Shown: positions 1-9,446 of the stretch, in pieces
How the letters are laid out: every line of letters starts with the position of its first letter
Position numbering within the stretch: position 1 is the first letter of the stretch
Assembly: GCF_948472415.1 (NCBI RefSeq)
Contig: NZ_OX419519.1
Span: forward strand, 248,001 to 312,000
Direction of reading: 5' to 3'
DNA from: Kitasatospora fiedleri
GTDB taxonomy: Bacteria; Actinomycetota; Actinomycetes; Streptomycetales; Streptomycetaceae
Length of the DNA: 64,000 nt
Translations under genes and position numbers: made by a program
The notes under the pieces: model-generated
The model's input: only the letters and a program-made list of their open reading frames with translations
Database searches by the model: none
What the model was told of the DNA's origin: nothing

Positions 1-542
1 GACCCGTACGCGCTGGCCTGGTGGTCCCCCGATCCGCGCCCGGTCCTGGCGCCGGGGGAGGTGCACCTGGCGACCCGGCTGCGCCGGAGCCTGCGGACCG
101 GGGCGGACGGGTCCAGCACGGCGGACCGTGCCTTCGCCGAGGTGGTGGCGGCCTGCGCGGAGGGGCGGCGCCCGGTCTGGCTGACGCCGGCGCTGCGCGC
201 GGCGCTGGCCCGGCTGCACCGGGCGGGCGTCGCGCACAGCGCCGAGGTCTGGGACGGGCCGGAGCTGGTGGGCGGCGCGTTCGGGGTCGTGGTCGGCGGG
301 TGCTGAGCCTGGACTCGATGTTCGGGCGCCGGCCGGGAGCGGACCGCACCGCCGTCGCCGACCTGGCCGCCCGGTTCGCCGCCGCCGGGGGGCGGCTGCT
401 GGACGTGCAGTGGGACAGCCCGCACGTCCGGGCCCTGGGCGCCCGGCCGACGGCCCGCGGGGACTACCTGCGGGCGCTGGCCGAGCCGGCCGCCCCCGCC
501 GCGCCGGAGACCGGGCGGCTGCCGCTGTCCCGGCTGGGCTGA
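1..542 (+). CDS. aat: Leucyl/phenylalanyl-tRNA--protein transferase, 5' end outside window
   Basis: Cytosolic aminoacyl-tRNA--protein transferase that adds Leu or Phe to N-terminal Arg/Lys for N-end-rule turnover. Family landmarks are in order: WWSPDPRPVL at the left edge, LHRAGVAHSAEVWDG, LVGGAFGV, a SMFGRR segment (GESMFS in the family) and WDSPHVRALGARPTAR. The start lies before base 1. The frame must move at about 295-303: after LVGGAFGVVVGG the reading stops at TGA 304-306, but one extra G in the GGG run restores LSLDSMFG and the rest of the protein. This looks like a one-base sequencing loss. The gene converges on the tetR gene through a strong hairpin. Confidence 0.85.
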   Translation, partial: PVRAGLVVPRSAPGPGAGGGAPGDPAAPEPADRGGRVQHGGPCLRRGGGGLRGGAAPGLADAGAARGAGPAAPGGRRAQRRGLGRAGAGGRRVRGRGRRVLSLDSMFGRRPGADRTAVADLAARFAAAGGRLLDVQWDSPHVRALGARPTARGDYLRALAEPAAPAAPETGRLPLSRLG

Positions 543-570
543 GACCGGGCGGGGACCGGGCCGGGACCGG

Positions 571-600
571 GCCGGGGGGCGCCCCGGGGCGCCCCCCGGC
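571..600. terminator. Bidirectional terminator-like palindrome
   Basis: A perfect 30-base palindrome with 15-base GC-only arms sits in the 65-base gap between the convergent aat and tetR genes. There is no T run, as is usual for streptomycete terminators, so the role is inferred from position and stem strength. Confidence 0.7.
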
Positions 601-607
601 GGGCGGC

Positions 608-1330
608 TCAGCCGGCCTGGAGGCGGAGTCCGGCGAGGGTGAGGTCGAGTTCGGCGAGGAACTGCTCGCGGTCGTCGTGCCCGTCGAACTCGTCCACGAT
701 GTGGTGCAGGAACGGGTAGCGCTCCGGGTCCAGGGCGCGCCAGTTGTCGGCGAAGCGGCCGAGGAACTCCTCGCGGCCCACGGCGCCCTCGACGACCTCC
801 TCGGGCGGTTCCTCCTGGCCCAGGTCGGCGGCGTTGCTGACCACGACGCCGATGACCGCCGACAGGGCGTGGAAGCGCTGCTTCGGGGTGAGGTCGAGGC
901 GCAGCAGCTGCCGGCCGAGCAGTTCGTACAGGCGCAGCGAGTTGCCCTCGCTGCCGATGTTGCGCAGGAAGCGGTCGCCGAGCCAGGGCCGATCGGCCAC
1001 CGCGTCGAACAGCGTGACGGCCATGGCGCGCAGGTCGGCGATCGGGTCGGCCGTGTCGGGCCGCTGCTCGACGGTGGTCAGGACGCCGCCGAGGACGTGG
1101 TCGATGGCGCGGTCGAGCAGGTCGTCCTTGCCGGAGACGTACCAGTAGATGCTGCCGACGCCGGTGCCCAGCCGGCCTGCCAGGGCGCGCAGGGTCAGGG
1201 CCTGTTCGCCGTCCTCGTCCAGCAGGGCGACGGCGGCGGCGAGGACGGCCTCCATGGAGTGCGAGGCACGTCGACGCCCTCGGGTCGGGCGTTCGGCGGG
1301 GTGCGGTCGCGTCGGTGCCATGGTTCCCAT
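608..1330 (-). CDS. TetR family transcriptional repressor
   Basis: 240-aa intact repressor. An N-terminal helix-turn-helix (ALTLRALAGRLGTGVGSIYWYVSGKDDLLDRA, read in parts around residues 45-75) is followed by a long ligand-binding region. The recognition helix resembles the TetR_C-type class that guards drug pumps. It is divergent from the MFS exporter at 1477, and a large dyad (1351-1385) lies between them, so repression of both genes with relief by the pump substrate is the simplest model. A second ATG three codons in (1321) is an alternative start. The ligand is unknown. Confidence 0.88.
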   Translation of the reverse strand: MGTMAPTRPHPAERPTRGRRRASHSMEAVLAAAVALLDEDGEQALTLRALAGRLGTGVGSIYWYVSGKDDLLDRAIDHVLGGVLTTVEQRPDTADPIADLRAMAVTLFDAVADRPWLGDRFLRNIGSEGNSLRLYELLGRQLLRLDLTPKQRFHALSAVIGVVVSNAADLGQEEPPEEVVEGAVGREEFLGRFADNWRALDPERYPFLHHIVDEFDGHDDREQFLAELDLTLAGLRLQAG

Positions 1331-1350
1331 CCAATCACATTTGCGGGATT

Positions 1351-1385
1351 ATCGAACTCGGTTCTATAGTAGAACCACGTTCGAT
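1351..1385. promoter_or_regulatory. TetR operator: 35-base dyad with two GAAC-N3-GTTC boxes
   Basis: ATCGAAC-N2-GGTTCTA-TAG-TAGAACC-N2-GTTCGAT forms a nearly perfect palindrome centred on 1368. It also reads as two GAACnnnGTTC boxes (1354-1364 and 1372-1382). It starts 21 bases from the tetR ATG. A TATAGT element at 1365-1370 could be a -10 box for the exporter, which would put the repressor directly on the promoter. The sequence is AT-rich against its surroundings. Confidence 0.8.
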
Positions 1386-1476
1386 AGTGCGTCGCGGACC
1401 GGTACGGCCGCACCCCGCGCCCGCCCGGCGCGACGCCCGGACCGCCCCCGCCCGACACCACGAAAGGAGGCCCGTC

Positions 1477-3048
1477 ATGACTGCCACCGCTGCCGCACCC
1501 GCGGCTTCCCGCACCTATCCGTCGCTGCGCGCGGCCTGGATTCCGCTGGCCGCGCTCTGCCTGGCCTTCTTCGTCGAGATGGTCGACAACACCCTGCTCT
1601 CGATCGCACTGCCGACCATCGGCCGGGACCTGGGCGGCGGCACCACCGCCCTCCAGTGGGTCACCGGCGCGTACTCGCTGACCTTCGGCGGCCTGCTGCT
1701 GACCGCCGGATCGATGGCCGACCGGCTCGGGCGGCGGCGGGTGCTGCTGGTCGGCCTCGCCGCGTTCGGCCTGCTCAGCCTGGGCGTCGCCGCCGTGACC
1801 GGCACGGGGCAGCTGATCGCCCTGCGGGCCGGGCTGGGCGTCGCCGCCGCGGCGATGGCGCCGATCACCAACTCGCTGGTGTTCCGGCTCTTCGACGACG
1901 CGGCGCTGCGGATGCGCGCGATGACCGTGATGATCGTCGTCGGCATGTCCGGCTTCGTCCTCGGCCCGCTCCTCGGCGGCACCGCGCTGGCCCACGTCAA
2001 GTGGCAGTGGCTGCTGCTCGTCAACGCCCCGATCGCGCTGCTCGCGGCGATCGGCGTGCGGTTCGGCGTCCCCGCGGACCGGCCGGAGGACCTCACCAAG
2101 GACCGGCTCGACCTGCCGGGCGCGGTGCTCAGCGTGCTCACCATCGGCCTCGCCTGCTACGCGCTGACCAGCGGCGTCGAGCACGGCTGGGCCTCCGCCG
2201 CCACCCTCGGGACGGTGCTCGGCGCCCTGCTGGCGGGCGCGGTGTTCGTCCGGCACGAGCGCCGCACCGCCTCGCCGATGCTGGACCTGCGGCTGTTCTC
2301 GAACGGCACCGTCCGGGGCGCGGCCGTGGCGCAGATCGGCACCGCCATCGCGATGGCCGCCGTGATGTTCGGGCTGATCCTGCACTTCCAGTACGCCTAC
2401 GGCTGGAGCCCGGTGCGGGCCGGCCTGGCGAACCTGCCGATCATCTTTACCATGCTCGCCGCCACCCCGCTTTCGGAGTGGTTCGCCAAGCGGTTCGGCC
2501 ACCGGATCGCCTGCCTGATCGGCGCGCTCTGCCTGTCGGGTTCGCTGGCCGGCCTGGCCTGGGGCGTGGACCACGGCTACGCCGCCATCGCGGTCTGCAT
2601 GGTGGTGATGACGATCGGCCTGCGCACCGTCATGACGATCTGCGCGATCGCCCTGGTCGAGGCGATGCCGGGCAACCGCACCTCGATGGGCACCGCCCTG
2701 AACGACACCGCGCAGGAGGTCGGCAGCAGCGTCGGCACCGCCGTGGTCGGCACCCTGATCGCCGCCCTGGTCACCACCCAGCTGCCGACCGGCACCTGGG
2801 ACCAGCCCCTGGTCCACTCGTTCTTCCACGGCGAGCGGATCACCTACGCGGTGCTCGCGGTGGTGGTCGGCCTGATCACCGCCGTCGGCGCCCTGACCCT
2901 GACCGACTCGCACAGCACGGACGAGCACGGGGCCGAGCCCGAGCCCGCCGACGAGTCCGCCGGGTCCGCCGCCGAGCCCGCTGACGGGTCCGCCGGAGGG
3001 TCCGCCGCCGGACAGGCGGACGCACCGGCCGGCGAGCCCGTGCGCTAG
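1477..3048 (+). CDS. MFS drug exporter, DHA2 (EmrB/QacA) family
   Basis: 523-aa intact membrane protein with about 14 hydrophobic segments, as expected for proton-coupled multidrug exporters of the DHA2 family. Seen: the first-helix motif FVEMVDNTLLSIALPTI, motif A as DRLGRRRVLLVG after helix 2, and a conserved ADRPEDLTKDRLDLPG loop. The ATG at 1477 follows AAAGGAGG at good spacing. The C-terminal 45 residues are a low-complexity Glu/Ala/Gly/Ser tail. It is divergent from tetR, and the shared operator makes it the probable target. The substrate cannot be told from sequence. Confidence 0.88.
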   Translation: MTATAAAPAASRTYPSLRAAWIPLAALCLAFFVEMVDNTLLSIALPTIGRDLGGGTTALQWVTGAYSLTFGGLLLTAGSMADRLGRRRVLLVGLAAFGLLSLGVAAVTGTGQLIALRAGLGVAAAAMAPITNSLVFRLFDDAALRMRAMTVMIVVGMSGFVLGPLLGGTALAHVKWQWLLLVNAPIALLAAIGVRFGVPADRPEDLTKDRLDLPGAVLSVLTIGLACYALTSGVEHGWASAATLGTVLGALLAGAVFVRHERRTASPMLDLRLFSNGTVRGAAVAQIGTAIAMAAVMFGLILHFQYAYGWSPVRAGLANLPIIFTMLAATPLSEWFAKRFGHRIACLIGALCLSGSLAGLAWGVDHGYAAIAVCMVVMTIGLRTVMTICAIALVEAMPGNRTSMGTALNDTAQEVGSSVGTAVVGTLIAALVTTQLPTGTWDQPLVHSFFHGERITYAVLAVVVGLITAVGALTLTDSHSTDEHGAEPEPADESAGSAAEPADGSAGGSAAGQADAPAGEPVR

Positions 3049-3091
3049 CCCGCCCGCCGGCCGGTCCCCCGGCCCGCCCCGACGCCGTCCC

Positions 3092-3121
3092 GGCCCCCGT
3101 CGCGCTTCTGCGGCGGGGGCC
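3092..3121 (+). terminator. Terminator after MFS exporter
   Basis: GGCCCCCGTCGC (3092-3103) pairs with GCGGCGGGGGCC (3110-3121), with one G-T wobble and a six-base loop. It lies 43 bases after the exporter stop. Confidence 0.7.
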
Positions 3122-3449
3122 GTTCCGTCTCCGGGGACGTTTCCGGAGGCCGGGACAACCGGTGTCCATGTCAGGTTCCTCGTTTCACAACGTTGGAAAT
3201 ACCTGGGCAGCGGTATCAGAGCAGCCCGGCGCGGCGCTGTCCAGCCTCCGCGCAGCACCACTTCCGGCCGCCCCGGTCCACCCGCAGGTCAGCAGCCGAT
3301 AGGCCGAGTTGACGGGAGATCAGGCGGCGGCGAATTGGTGCGCGACTTCTTGACATCGTCCGACAGGATGGCCCATCGTCCCTCTACATCGTTGGAAACC
3401 GGCGGGTAGCCGGTGACTCCCCCACGCAGTCAAGGATGTGATCGGGCGT
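3122..3449. promoter_or_regulatory. Promoter region of the furanose importer with LacI-type boxes
   Basis: No gene is seen here. Two related boxes stand out: TTTCACAACGTTGGAAAT at 3183-3200, which has an 8-base CAACGTTG core, and CATCGTTGGAAACC at 3387-3400. Both contain CGTTGGAAA, typical of LacI operators. TTGACA at 3350-3355 is a good -35 but I see no convincing -10 at 17 bases. CATCGT occurs three times (3354, 3374, 3387). A related box occurs before the arabinofuranosidase gene at 11718. Confidence 0.55.
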
Positions 3450-4559
3450 ATGAACCCCACCCTGCGCGCCAAGTCCGCCGTCGCCGCACTGCTCGTCGCG
3501 GGGCTGTGCGCGTCCGCGTCCGCCTGCACCAACCAGGGCTCCGGCCAGGGCTCCGGGACGAGTGCCGCGGCGGGCGCGAACAGCGCCGCCGCCCAGCAGG
3601 TGGTCTCGCCGTCGGCGAGCGCGAGCGGCCCCGGCTGCACGGCCGACACCTACGGCGCGCCGAAGCTGGACCTGGCCGACGGGAAGACCGTGGTCGGGTT
3701 CTCGCAGTCGGAGTCGACCAGCAACCCGTTCCGGGCGGCGGAGACCGCCAGCATCGAGGCGGAGGCGAAGAAGCTCGGCGTGAAGCTGATCGAGCGCAAC
3801 GCGAACGCCGACGTCAACGCCCAGAACGCGCAGATCCAGGACATGATCGCGCAGGGCGCGCAGGTGCTGATCGTGGCGCCGGAGAACTCCGACGGCCTCG
3901 GCCCGGCGCTGGCCGCGGCCAAGGCGAAGAAGATCCCGGTGCTGACCATCGACCGCACGGTGACCGGCGGCGCGTGCAGCGACTTCGTCGCCTTCATCGG
4001 CTCGGACTTCTACGGGCAGGCGCAGATCGCCGCGGACGACCTGGCGGGCGCGACCGGCGGGCAGGCGCACGTGGCGATCCTCCAGGGCACGCCCGGCAAC
4101 AACGTGTCGGCGGACCGGACCAAGGGCTTCACCGACCAGCTCGCGGCCAAGTACCCGAACATGCAGGTGGTGGCCTCGCAGACGGCGAACTTCGACCAGA
4201 CCGAGGGCCAGAAGGTGATGGAGCAGCTGCTCCAGGCGCACCCGGACATCAACGCCGTGTACGCGGAGAACGACGGCATGGCGCTGGGCGCGATCCAGGC
4301 GATGCGCTCGGCCGGGAAGACCCCCGGCAAGGACATCCGGATCGTGTCGATCGACGGCATCCGGCAGGCCGTGCAGGGCGTGGTGGACGGGCAGTTGGTC
4401 GCGGACATCGAGACCAACCCGCGGTTCGGCCCGCTGGCCTTCCAGTCCCTGAAGGACTTCTACGGGACGGCCGGCGTCCAGCCCAAGGTGATCATCAAGG
4501 ACGGCCACTTCACCAAGGACAGCGCCCAGCAGGCGCTCGCCCAGGGCCTCGTGTACTGA
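3450..4559 (+). CDS. Sugar ABC transporter substrate-binding lipoprotein, YtfQ-like
   Basis: 369-aa extracellular binding protein of the ribose/galactofuranose type (periplasmic-binding fold type 1). The signal peptide ends in ASAC with the lipid Cys at residue 26; a Gly/Ser/Ala linker follows. The mature part tracks E. coli YtfQ: VGFSQSESTSNPFRAAETAS, APENSDGLGPAL, LTIDRTV, LQGTPGNNVSADRTKGF, NAVYAENDGMALGAIQAM and GKDIRIVSIDGI. I start at ATG 3450 rather than GTG 3438 because the signal peptide then begins normally. First gene of the importer operon. Pentofuranose or galactofuranose binding is inferred from the YtfQ likeness and the nearby GH54 enzyme. Confidence 0.87.
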   Translation: MNPTLRAKSAVAALLVAGLCASASACTNQGSGQGSGTSAAAGANSAAAQQVVSPSASASGPGCTADTYGAPKLDLADGKTVVGFSQSESTSNPFRAAETASIEAEAKKLGVKLIERNANADVNAQNAQIQDMIAQGAQVLIVAPENSDGLGPALAAAKAKKIPVLTIDRTVTGGACSDFVAFIGSDFYGQAQIAADDLAGATGGQAHVAILQGTPGNNVSADRTKGFTDQLAAKYPNMQVVASQTANFDQTEGQKVMEQLLQAHPDINAVYAENDGMALGAIQAMRSAGKTPGKDIRIVSIDGIRQAVQGVVDGQLVADIETNPRFGPLAFQSLKDFYGTAGVQPKVIIKDGHFTKDSAQQALAQGLVY

Positions 4560-4647
4560 CCCCGCGCCGCCGCCGGAGCCGCGCCCCGCCCGGTGCGGCC
4601 CCGGCGGCGGCCCGCGACCACCCACCGCGCCCCGAGGAGGAGGACCC

Positions 4648-6342
4648 ATGACCGAGGCGGACCCCGCGGCGCCGACCGCGGCCGAGCCCGTACCCGTCGG
4701 CACCGGCACCGTTCCGACCGCGGCCGGCCCGCGCCCGCCGGCACCGGCACCGGCACCGGCACCGTGCTGACCGCGGCCGGCGTCGACAAGAGCTTCGCGG
4801 GCGTGCACGCCCTGCGCGGCGTGGACCTGGTGCTGCGGGCCGGCCGGGTGCACGCCCTGATCGGCGAGAACGGCGCCGGCAAGTCGACCCTGATCAAGGT
4901 GCTGACCGGCGTCCACCGCCCGGACGCCGGGCGGATCGAACTGGCGGGGCGCCCGGCCGCGTTCCGCACCCCGCTGGAGGCGCAGCGGGCCGGGATCTCG
5001 ACGGTGTACCAGGAGGTCAACCTGGTGCCGATGATGTCGGTGGCCCGCAACCTGTTCCTCGGCCGGGAGCCGCGCCGTCGGGGCCTGCTGGACGTCCGGC
5101 GGATGAACCGGGAGGCCGCCGGGCTGCTGGCCCGCTACGGGGTGCGCGCCGAGGTCTCCCGGCCGCTGCGCGAACTGGGCCTGGGCGCCCAGCAGATGGT
5201 GGCGCTGGCCCGGGCGGTGCAGGTGGAGGCGCGGGTGGTGGTGATGGACGAGCCGACCTCCTCGCTGGAGCCGCGCGAGGTGGACACCCTGTTCGGGGTG
5301 GTCCGGGAGCTGACGGCGCAGGGCATCGCGGTGGTGTACGTCAGCCACCGGATGGACGAGCTGTACGCGCTCTGCGACGAGGTGACGGTGCTGCGGGACG
5401 GCCGGGTGGTGCACGCGGGCGACCTGGCCGGGCTGGGCCGGCGGGAGCTGGTGGGGCTGATGCTGGGCCGGGAGCTGGTCGCGGCCCGGGTCCGCACCGC
5501 CCGCACCCACGACGCCCGGCGGGCCCACGGGGCGGACGGCGAGCCGGAGCGGCCGGTGCTGCGGGCCGAGGGCCTGACGGTGCGCCACAAGGTCCGCGAC
5601 GTGGGTTTCGCGCTGCACCGGGGCGAGGTGCTGGGGCTCGGCGGCCTGCTGGGTTCGGGGCGCAGCGAGACCGCGAAGGCGGTGGTGGGCGCGCTGGGCG
5701 CGGACGCCGGGCGGGTGGAGGTGGCGGGCCGGGTGCTGGCGCGGCGCAGTCCGGCGGCGGCGATCCGGGCGGGGGTGGTGCTGCTGCCCGAGGACCGGAA
5801 GGCGGAGGGCATCGTGCCGGGCCTGTCGGTGCGGGAGAACATCGTGCTGGCGGCGCTGCCCCGGCTGTCCGGGCGGGCCTGGTGTCGCGGGCCCGGCAGG
5901 ACCGGATCGTGGAGACCTTCATGACCCGGCTGCGGATCAAGGCGCGAGCCCGGAGCAGAAGGTGTCGGACCTGTCGGGCGGCAACCAGCAGAAGGTGCTG
6001 CTGGCGCGCTGGCTCTGCCTGGGCCCGAAGGTGCTGCTGCTGGACGAGCCGACCCGGGGCATCGACGTCGGCGCCCGGGCGGAGGTGCAGGCGCTGATCG
6101 ACGAGCTGGCGGCGGAGGGCCTGGGGGTGCTGCTGATCTCCTCGGACGCCGAGGAGCTGATCGCGGGCGCGGACCGGGTGCTGGTGCTGAAGGACGGCGC
6201 GGTGGTGGAGGAGCTGACCGGCGCCTCGATCAGCGCGGACGGGCTGCTGGCCGCGCTGGCCCACGACCCGGACGCGGCTGACGGGCCGTCGGAAACGGCT
6301 CCCGCGAAGGAGAACGACGACACGGACGGAGGTCCCCGATGA
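4648..6342 (+). CDS. Sugar ABC transporter ATP-binding protein, RbsA/YtfR-like
   Basis: Duplicated ATPase of about 565 aa that energises the importer. First half: Walker [25 protein letters not shown] as signature, Walker [13 protein letters not shown], then SHRMDEL. Second half: degenerate Walker [14 protein letters not shown], canonical LSGGNQQKV, and [17 protein letters not shown] 4648 has an AGGAGGAGGA site; the first 39 codons need one base inside the GGCACC repeat (4720-4765), and GTG 4764 is the alternative start. Two further one-base losses fall near 5876 (GGGG to GGG before LVSRARQDR) and 5945 (before [12 protein letters not shown]). The stop overlaps the next ATG (ATGA). Confidence 0.85.
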
Positions 6343-7301
6343 GCGCCCTGGCCCTGGCCGGTGCGGTGCGCGGGCGCGGTCCCGCGCTGCGGCTGCTGCG
6401 GCGTTACGGCGTGTACGCGGCGCTGGCGGTGCTGTTCCTGGCGGCGGTGGTGCTGGACAGCGGCTTCCTGTCGGCCGGGAACGTGCGCATCCAGCTGTTC
6501 CAGGTCGCCCCGACGCTGCTGGTGGCGCTGGGGATGGCGCTGGTGATCGGCACCGAGGGCATCGACCTGTCGGTGGGCGCGGTGATCGCGCTGGCCGCGG
6601 CGGTGGTGCCGCTGTACATCGGCTGGGGGCTGCCGGTGGCGGTGGTGACGGCGGTGGCGCTGGGCGCGGTGAGCGGGCTGGCGGGCGGCGCGATGGTGGC
6701 GTTCACCCGGGTGCAGCCGATCGTCGCGACGCTGGCCCTGATGATCGGGGTGCGGGGCGTGGCCTCGCTGGTCAACGGGGCGTCGGCGAAGCCGGTGACG
6801 GACCCGGCGCTGCTGCGGCTGGGCTCGGAGGCGTTCGCGGGCGTGCCGTGGACGGCCTGGCTGGCGGCGGGGTGCGTGGCGCTGACCGCCGTGCTGGTGC
6901 ACCGGACCACGTTCGGGCGGCAGTTGGTCGCGGTCGGCGACAACCGGCGGGCGGCCCGGCTGGCCGGGCTGCCGGTGCGGCGGGTGCTGCTGACGGTGTA
7001 CCTGCTGTCGGGGTGCTGGCGGCGGTGGCGGGGTGCTGATCATCGGCCACGGCGCGGAGGCCGACCCGGCCAACCAGGGCCGCAACATCGAACTGGACGC
7101 GATCACCGCGGTGGTGGTCGCGCGGACGCCGCTGGCCGGCGCAGCGTGCGGGTGCTCGGCACCGTCGCGGGGGCGCTGTTCATGCAGCTGATCACCGCGG
7201 TGCTGACCCAGCACGACGTGCACAGCTCGATCACCAAGATCGTCGAAGCGGCCGTCATCTGCCTGGCCGTGTACGCCTCCCAGGAGCGTGGTACCCGATG
7301 A
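6339..7301 (+). CDS. Sugar ABC transporter permease, YtfT-like
   Basis: 320-aa inner-membrane permease of the RbsC/branched-chain type. Family motifs: [33 protein letters not shown] and [21 protein letters not shown]. Start ATG 6339 overlaps the ATPase stop, indicating coupled translation. The overall frame is open, but residues about 227-267 are nonsense: three one-base losses near 7012, 7032 and 7140 restore [17 protein letters not shown] and [17 protein letters not shown] reader relying on the open frame would miss this, because three losses cancel. Confidence 0.83.
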   Translation: MSALALAGAVRGRGPALRLLRRYGVYAALAVLFLAAVVLDSGFLSAGNVRIQLFQVAPTLLVALGMALVIGTEGIDLSVGAVIALAAAVVPLYIGWGLPVAVVTAVALGAVSGLAGGAMVAFTRVQPIVATLALMIGVRGVASLVNGASAKPVTDPALLRLGSEAFAGVPWTAWLAAGCVALTAVLVHRTTFGRQLVAVGDNRRAARLAGLPVRRVLLTVYLLSGCWRRWRGADHRPRRGGRPGQPGPQHRTGRDHRGGGRADAAGRRSVRVLGTVAGALFMQLITAVLTQHDVHSSITKIVEAAVICLAVYASQERGTR

Positions 7302-8311
7302 GCCCCACGACCGCTTCCGCCCGGACGGAGCCGGCGGCCCGCCGCCGGCCGACCGCGGAGACCCCCGCCGAACGGCTGGCCGGCCGGATTCGCCGACAGG
7401 GCGCGCTGACCGTGCTGGTCCTGGTGGTGCTGGGCGCGGCGGTGTTCTCGCCCGGCTTCGCGAGCACCGACAACCTGGGCGCGATCCTCGGCAACAACGC
7501 CTTCGGCTGGCTGCTGGCGCTCGGCCTGACCTTCGTGATCCTCACCGGCGGCATCGACCTGTCGGTGGGGTCGATGTACGCGCTCGGCGGGGTGCTGGCC
7601 GCCTGGGCGGCCCAGCACCACGGCACCTGGGCGGCGGTGCTGCTGCCGCTGGCGGTGGGCGCGGCCTGGGGCTGCGTGCACGGCCTGCTGGTGGCCCGGG
7701 CGGGCATGGCCCCGTTCATCGTGACGCTGGCGGGCCTGCTCGGGGCGCGCGGGCTGCTGCAACTGATCACCTCCGAGGGCACCAGCACGTACCTGGTGCC
7801 GCGCGGTTCGGCGTTCCGGGCGCTGGGCGAGGGCACCTGGACGCCGGTGCTGATCTCCGCCGTCCTGTTCGGCCTGGGCGCGCTGCTGCTGACCAGGACG
7901 AAGTTCGGGGCGGCGACCACCGCGATCGGCGGCAACGAGCACGCGGCCCGGCTGATGGGCCTGCCGGTCGCCCGCACCAAGGCCCTGGTGTACGTGCTGT
8001 CGGCGACCCTGGCCAGCGCGGCCGGGGCGCTGGGCAGCGCCCGGCTCGGCTCGGGCGTCACCACCGTGGGCGTGGGCTACGAGCTGACCGCGATCGCCTC
8101 GGTGGCGATCGGCGGGACGCTGCTGACCGGCGGCAGCGGCTCGGTCGGCGGCACCGTGGCGGGCGTGCTGCTGCTGTCGGTGATCCACAACCTGATCGAC
8201 CGCTCGGCCTCGCAGTACGGCTCGGCCGTCACCGACACCGTCAACGGCGCCTTCCTGGCCGTGGTGGTGCTGGCCCAGGCGCTGCTCGACCGCGGGCGCC
8301 GCGACGAATGA
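7298..8311 (+). CDS. Sugar ABC transporter permease, YjfF-like
   Basis: 337-aa intact second permease. Shows LGLTFVILTGGIDLSVGSM, IVTLAGLLGARGLLQLI, TTAIGGNEHAARLMGLPV and IASVAIGGTLLTGGSGSVGGT, matching the YjfF/RbsC family. It overlaps the preceding stop by ATGA. Two different permeases with one duplicated ATPase is the arrangement of the E. coli ytfQRT-yjfF galactofuranose system and of arabinofuranose importers. Confidence 0.88.
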   Translation: MSPTTASARTEPAARRRPTAETPAERLAGRIRRQGALTVLVLVVLGAAVFSPGFASTDNLGAILGNNAFGWLLALGLTFVILTGGIDLSVGSMYALGGVLAAWAAQHHGTWAAVLLPLAVGAAWGCVHGLLVARAGMAPFIVTLAGLLGARGLLQLITSEGTSTYLVPRGSAFRALGEGTWTPVLISAVLFGLGALLLTRTKFGAATTAIGGNEHAARLMGLPVARTKALVYVLSATLASAAGALGSARLGSGVTTVGVGYELTAIASVAIGGTLLTGGSGSVGGTVAGVLLLSVIHNLIDRSASQYGSAVTDTVNGAFLAVVVLAQALLDRGRRDE

Positions 8312-8380
8312 GCGCCGCCCCGGGAGCGGGGACGCAGCGGGCCGATCGGGGCAGTGCCGGAAGAGCGAGGGGGCAGGGCC

Positions 8381-9410
8381 GTGGGCGTGAGCCTCAAGGA
8401 CGTCGCGATGCGGGCCGGAGTGTCCGTCAAGACCGTCTCCAACGTGGTCAACGACTACCCGCACGTCAGACCGGGCACCCGGGACCGGGTGCGGCAGGCG
8501 ATCGAGGAGCTGGGCTACCGGCCCAACGCGACGGCCCGCCAACTGCGCACCGGCCGCAGCGGGATCATCGCGCTGGCCGTGCCCGAGCTGGGCAACCCGT
8601 ACTTCGCGGACCTCGCCGCGGCGGTGATCGACGCCGCCGCGCACCACGGCCACACCGTCCTGCTGGACCACACCGCCGGGCTGCGCGCCAAGGAGACCCT
8701 GGTGTCGCAGGGCTTCCGCAGCCACCTGATCGACGGGCTGATCCTCAGCCCGATCCGGCTGGAGGCGGAGGACCTGCTGCGCCGCCCGGCCCGGCCGCCG
8801 CTGGTGCTGCTCGGCGAGCGCGAGTACGACGCCCCGTTCGACCACATCGCGATCGACAACGTGGCCGCGGCCCGGCTCGCCGTGCGCCACCTGCTCAGCC
8901 TGGGGCGGCGCCGGATCGCCTTCGTCGGGGCCCGCCGCGACAGCCGCCTCCAGCCCGCCCACCTGCGGCTGCGCGGCTGGCGGGGGAGATCCTGGCGGCC
9001 GGCGGCAGCCCCCGGGACGACCTGGTGGTGGCCACCGACGGCTACGACCGCCTCGACGGCGCGGTCGCGATGACCCGCCTGCTCGACCTGCCGGAGCCGC
9101 CCGACGCCGTCTTCGCCTACAACGACCTGGTCGCCCTGGGGGCGCTGCGGGTGCTCGCCGAGCGGGCGTGCGGGTGCCCGAGGAGGTCGCCGTGGTGGGC
9201 TTCGACGACATCGAGGAGGGCGGCTACGGCGCCGTCACCCTGACCACGATCGCCCCCGACAAGGCCGCGATCGCCCGGCTCGCCGTGGACTGCCTGATCG
9301 CCCGGATCGAGGCCGCCCCCGACCGGCCCCCGGCCCGGCCCCGCCGCATCCTGCCCGGCCACTCGCTGGTGGTGCGCGAGTCCACCGTCGGCCGCACCGC
9401 CCGTCCCTGA
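8381..9410 (+). CDS. LacI family regulator of the furanose operon
   Basis: About 343 aa. The N-terminal DNA-binding segment is SLKDVAMRAGVSVKTVSNVV with the hinge RPNATARQLRTGRSG, followed by a PBP-like ligand domain (GIIALAVPELGNPYFADL, AIDNVAAARLAVRHLL, VFAYNDLVALGALR, VAVVGFDDIE, TTIAPDKAAIA). GTG 8381 follows GAGGGGG. One-base losses in G runs near 8990 and 9165 split the frame. It lies in the same direction as the importer, 69 bases downstream, so it is probably the local repressor acting on the boxes at 3183 and 3387. Confidence 0.83.
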
Positions 9411-9446
9411 CGCTCCGTCCCCTTCCCCGAGGCCCGAGGACTCCCG

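Noticed and set aside
1195..3261. Very long minus-strand open frame (about 690 codons) opposite the MFS exporter
   Set aside because: It is a GC-bias shadow: low-complexity Gly/Arg/Ala/His content, no domain, and it lies antisense to a clear membrane protein. Similar shadows opposite 39577-42700, 52600-54700 and elsewhere were dropped for the same reason.
6950..7150. Programmed frameshifting in the permease and other genes
   Set aside because: Sites share no slippery heptamer, occur in unrelated genes, and several shifts cancel each other; sequencing error is simpler.
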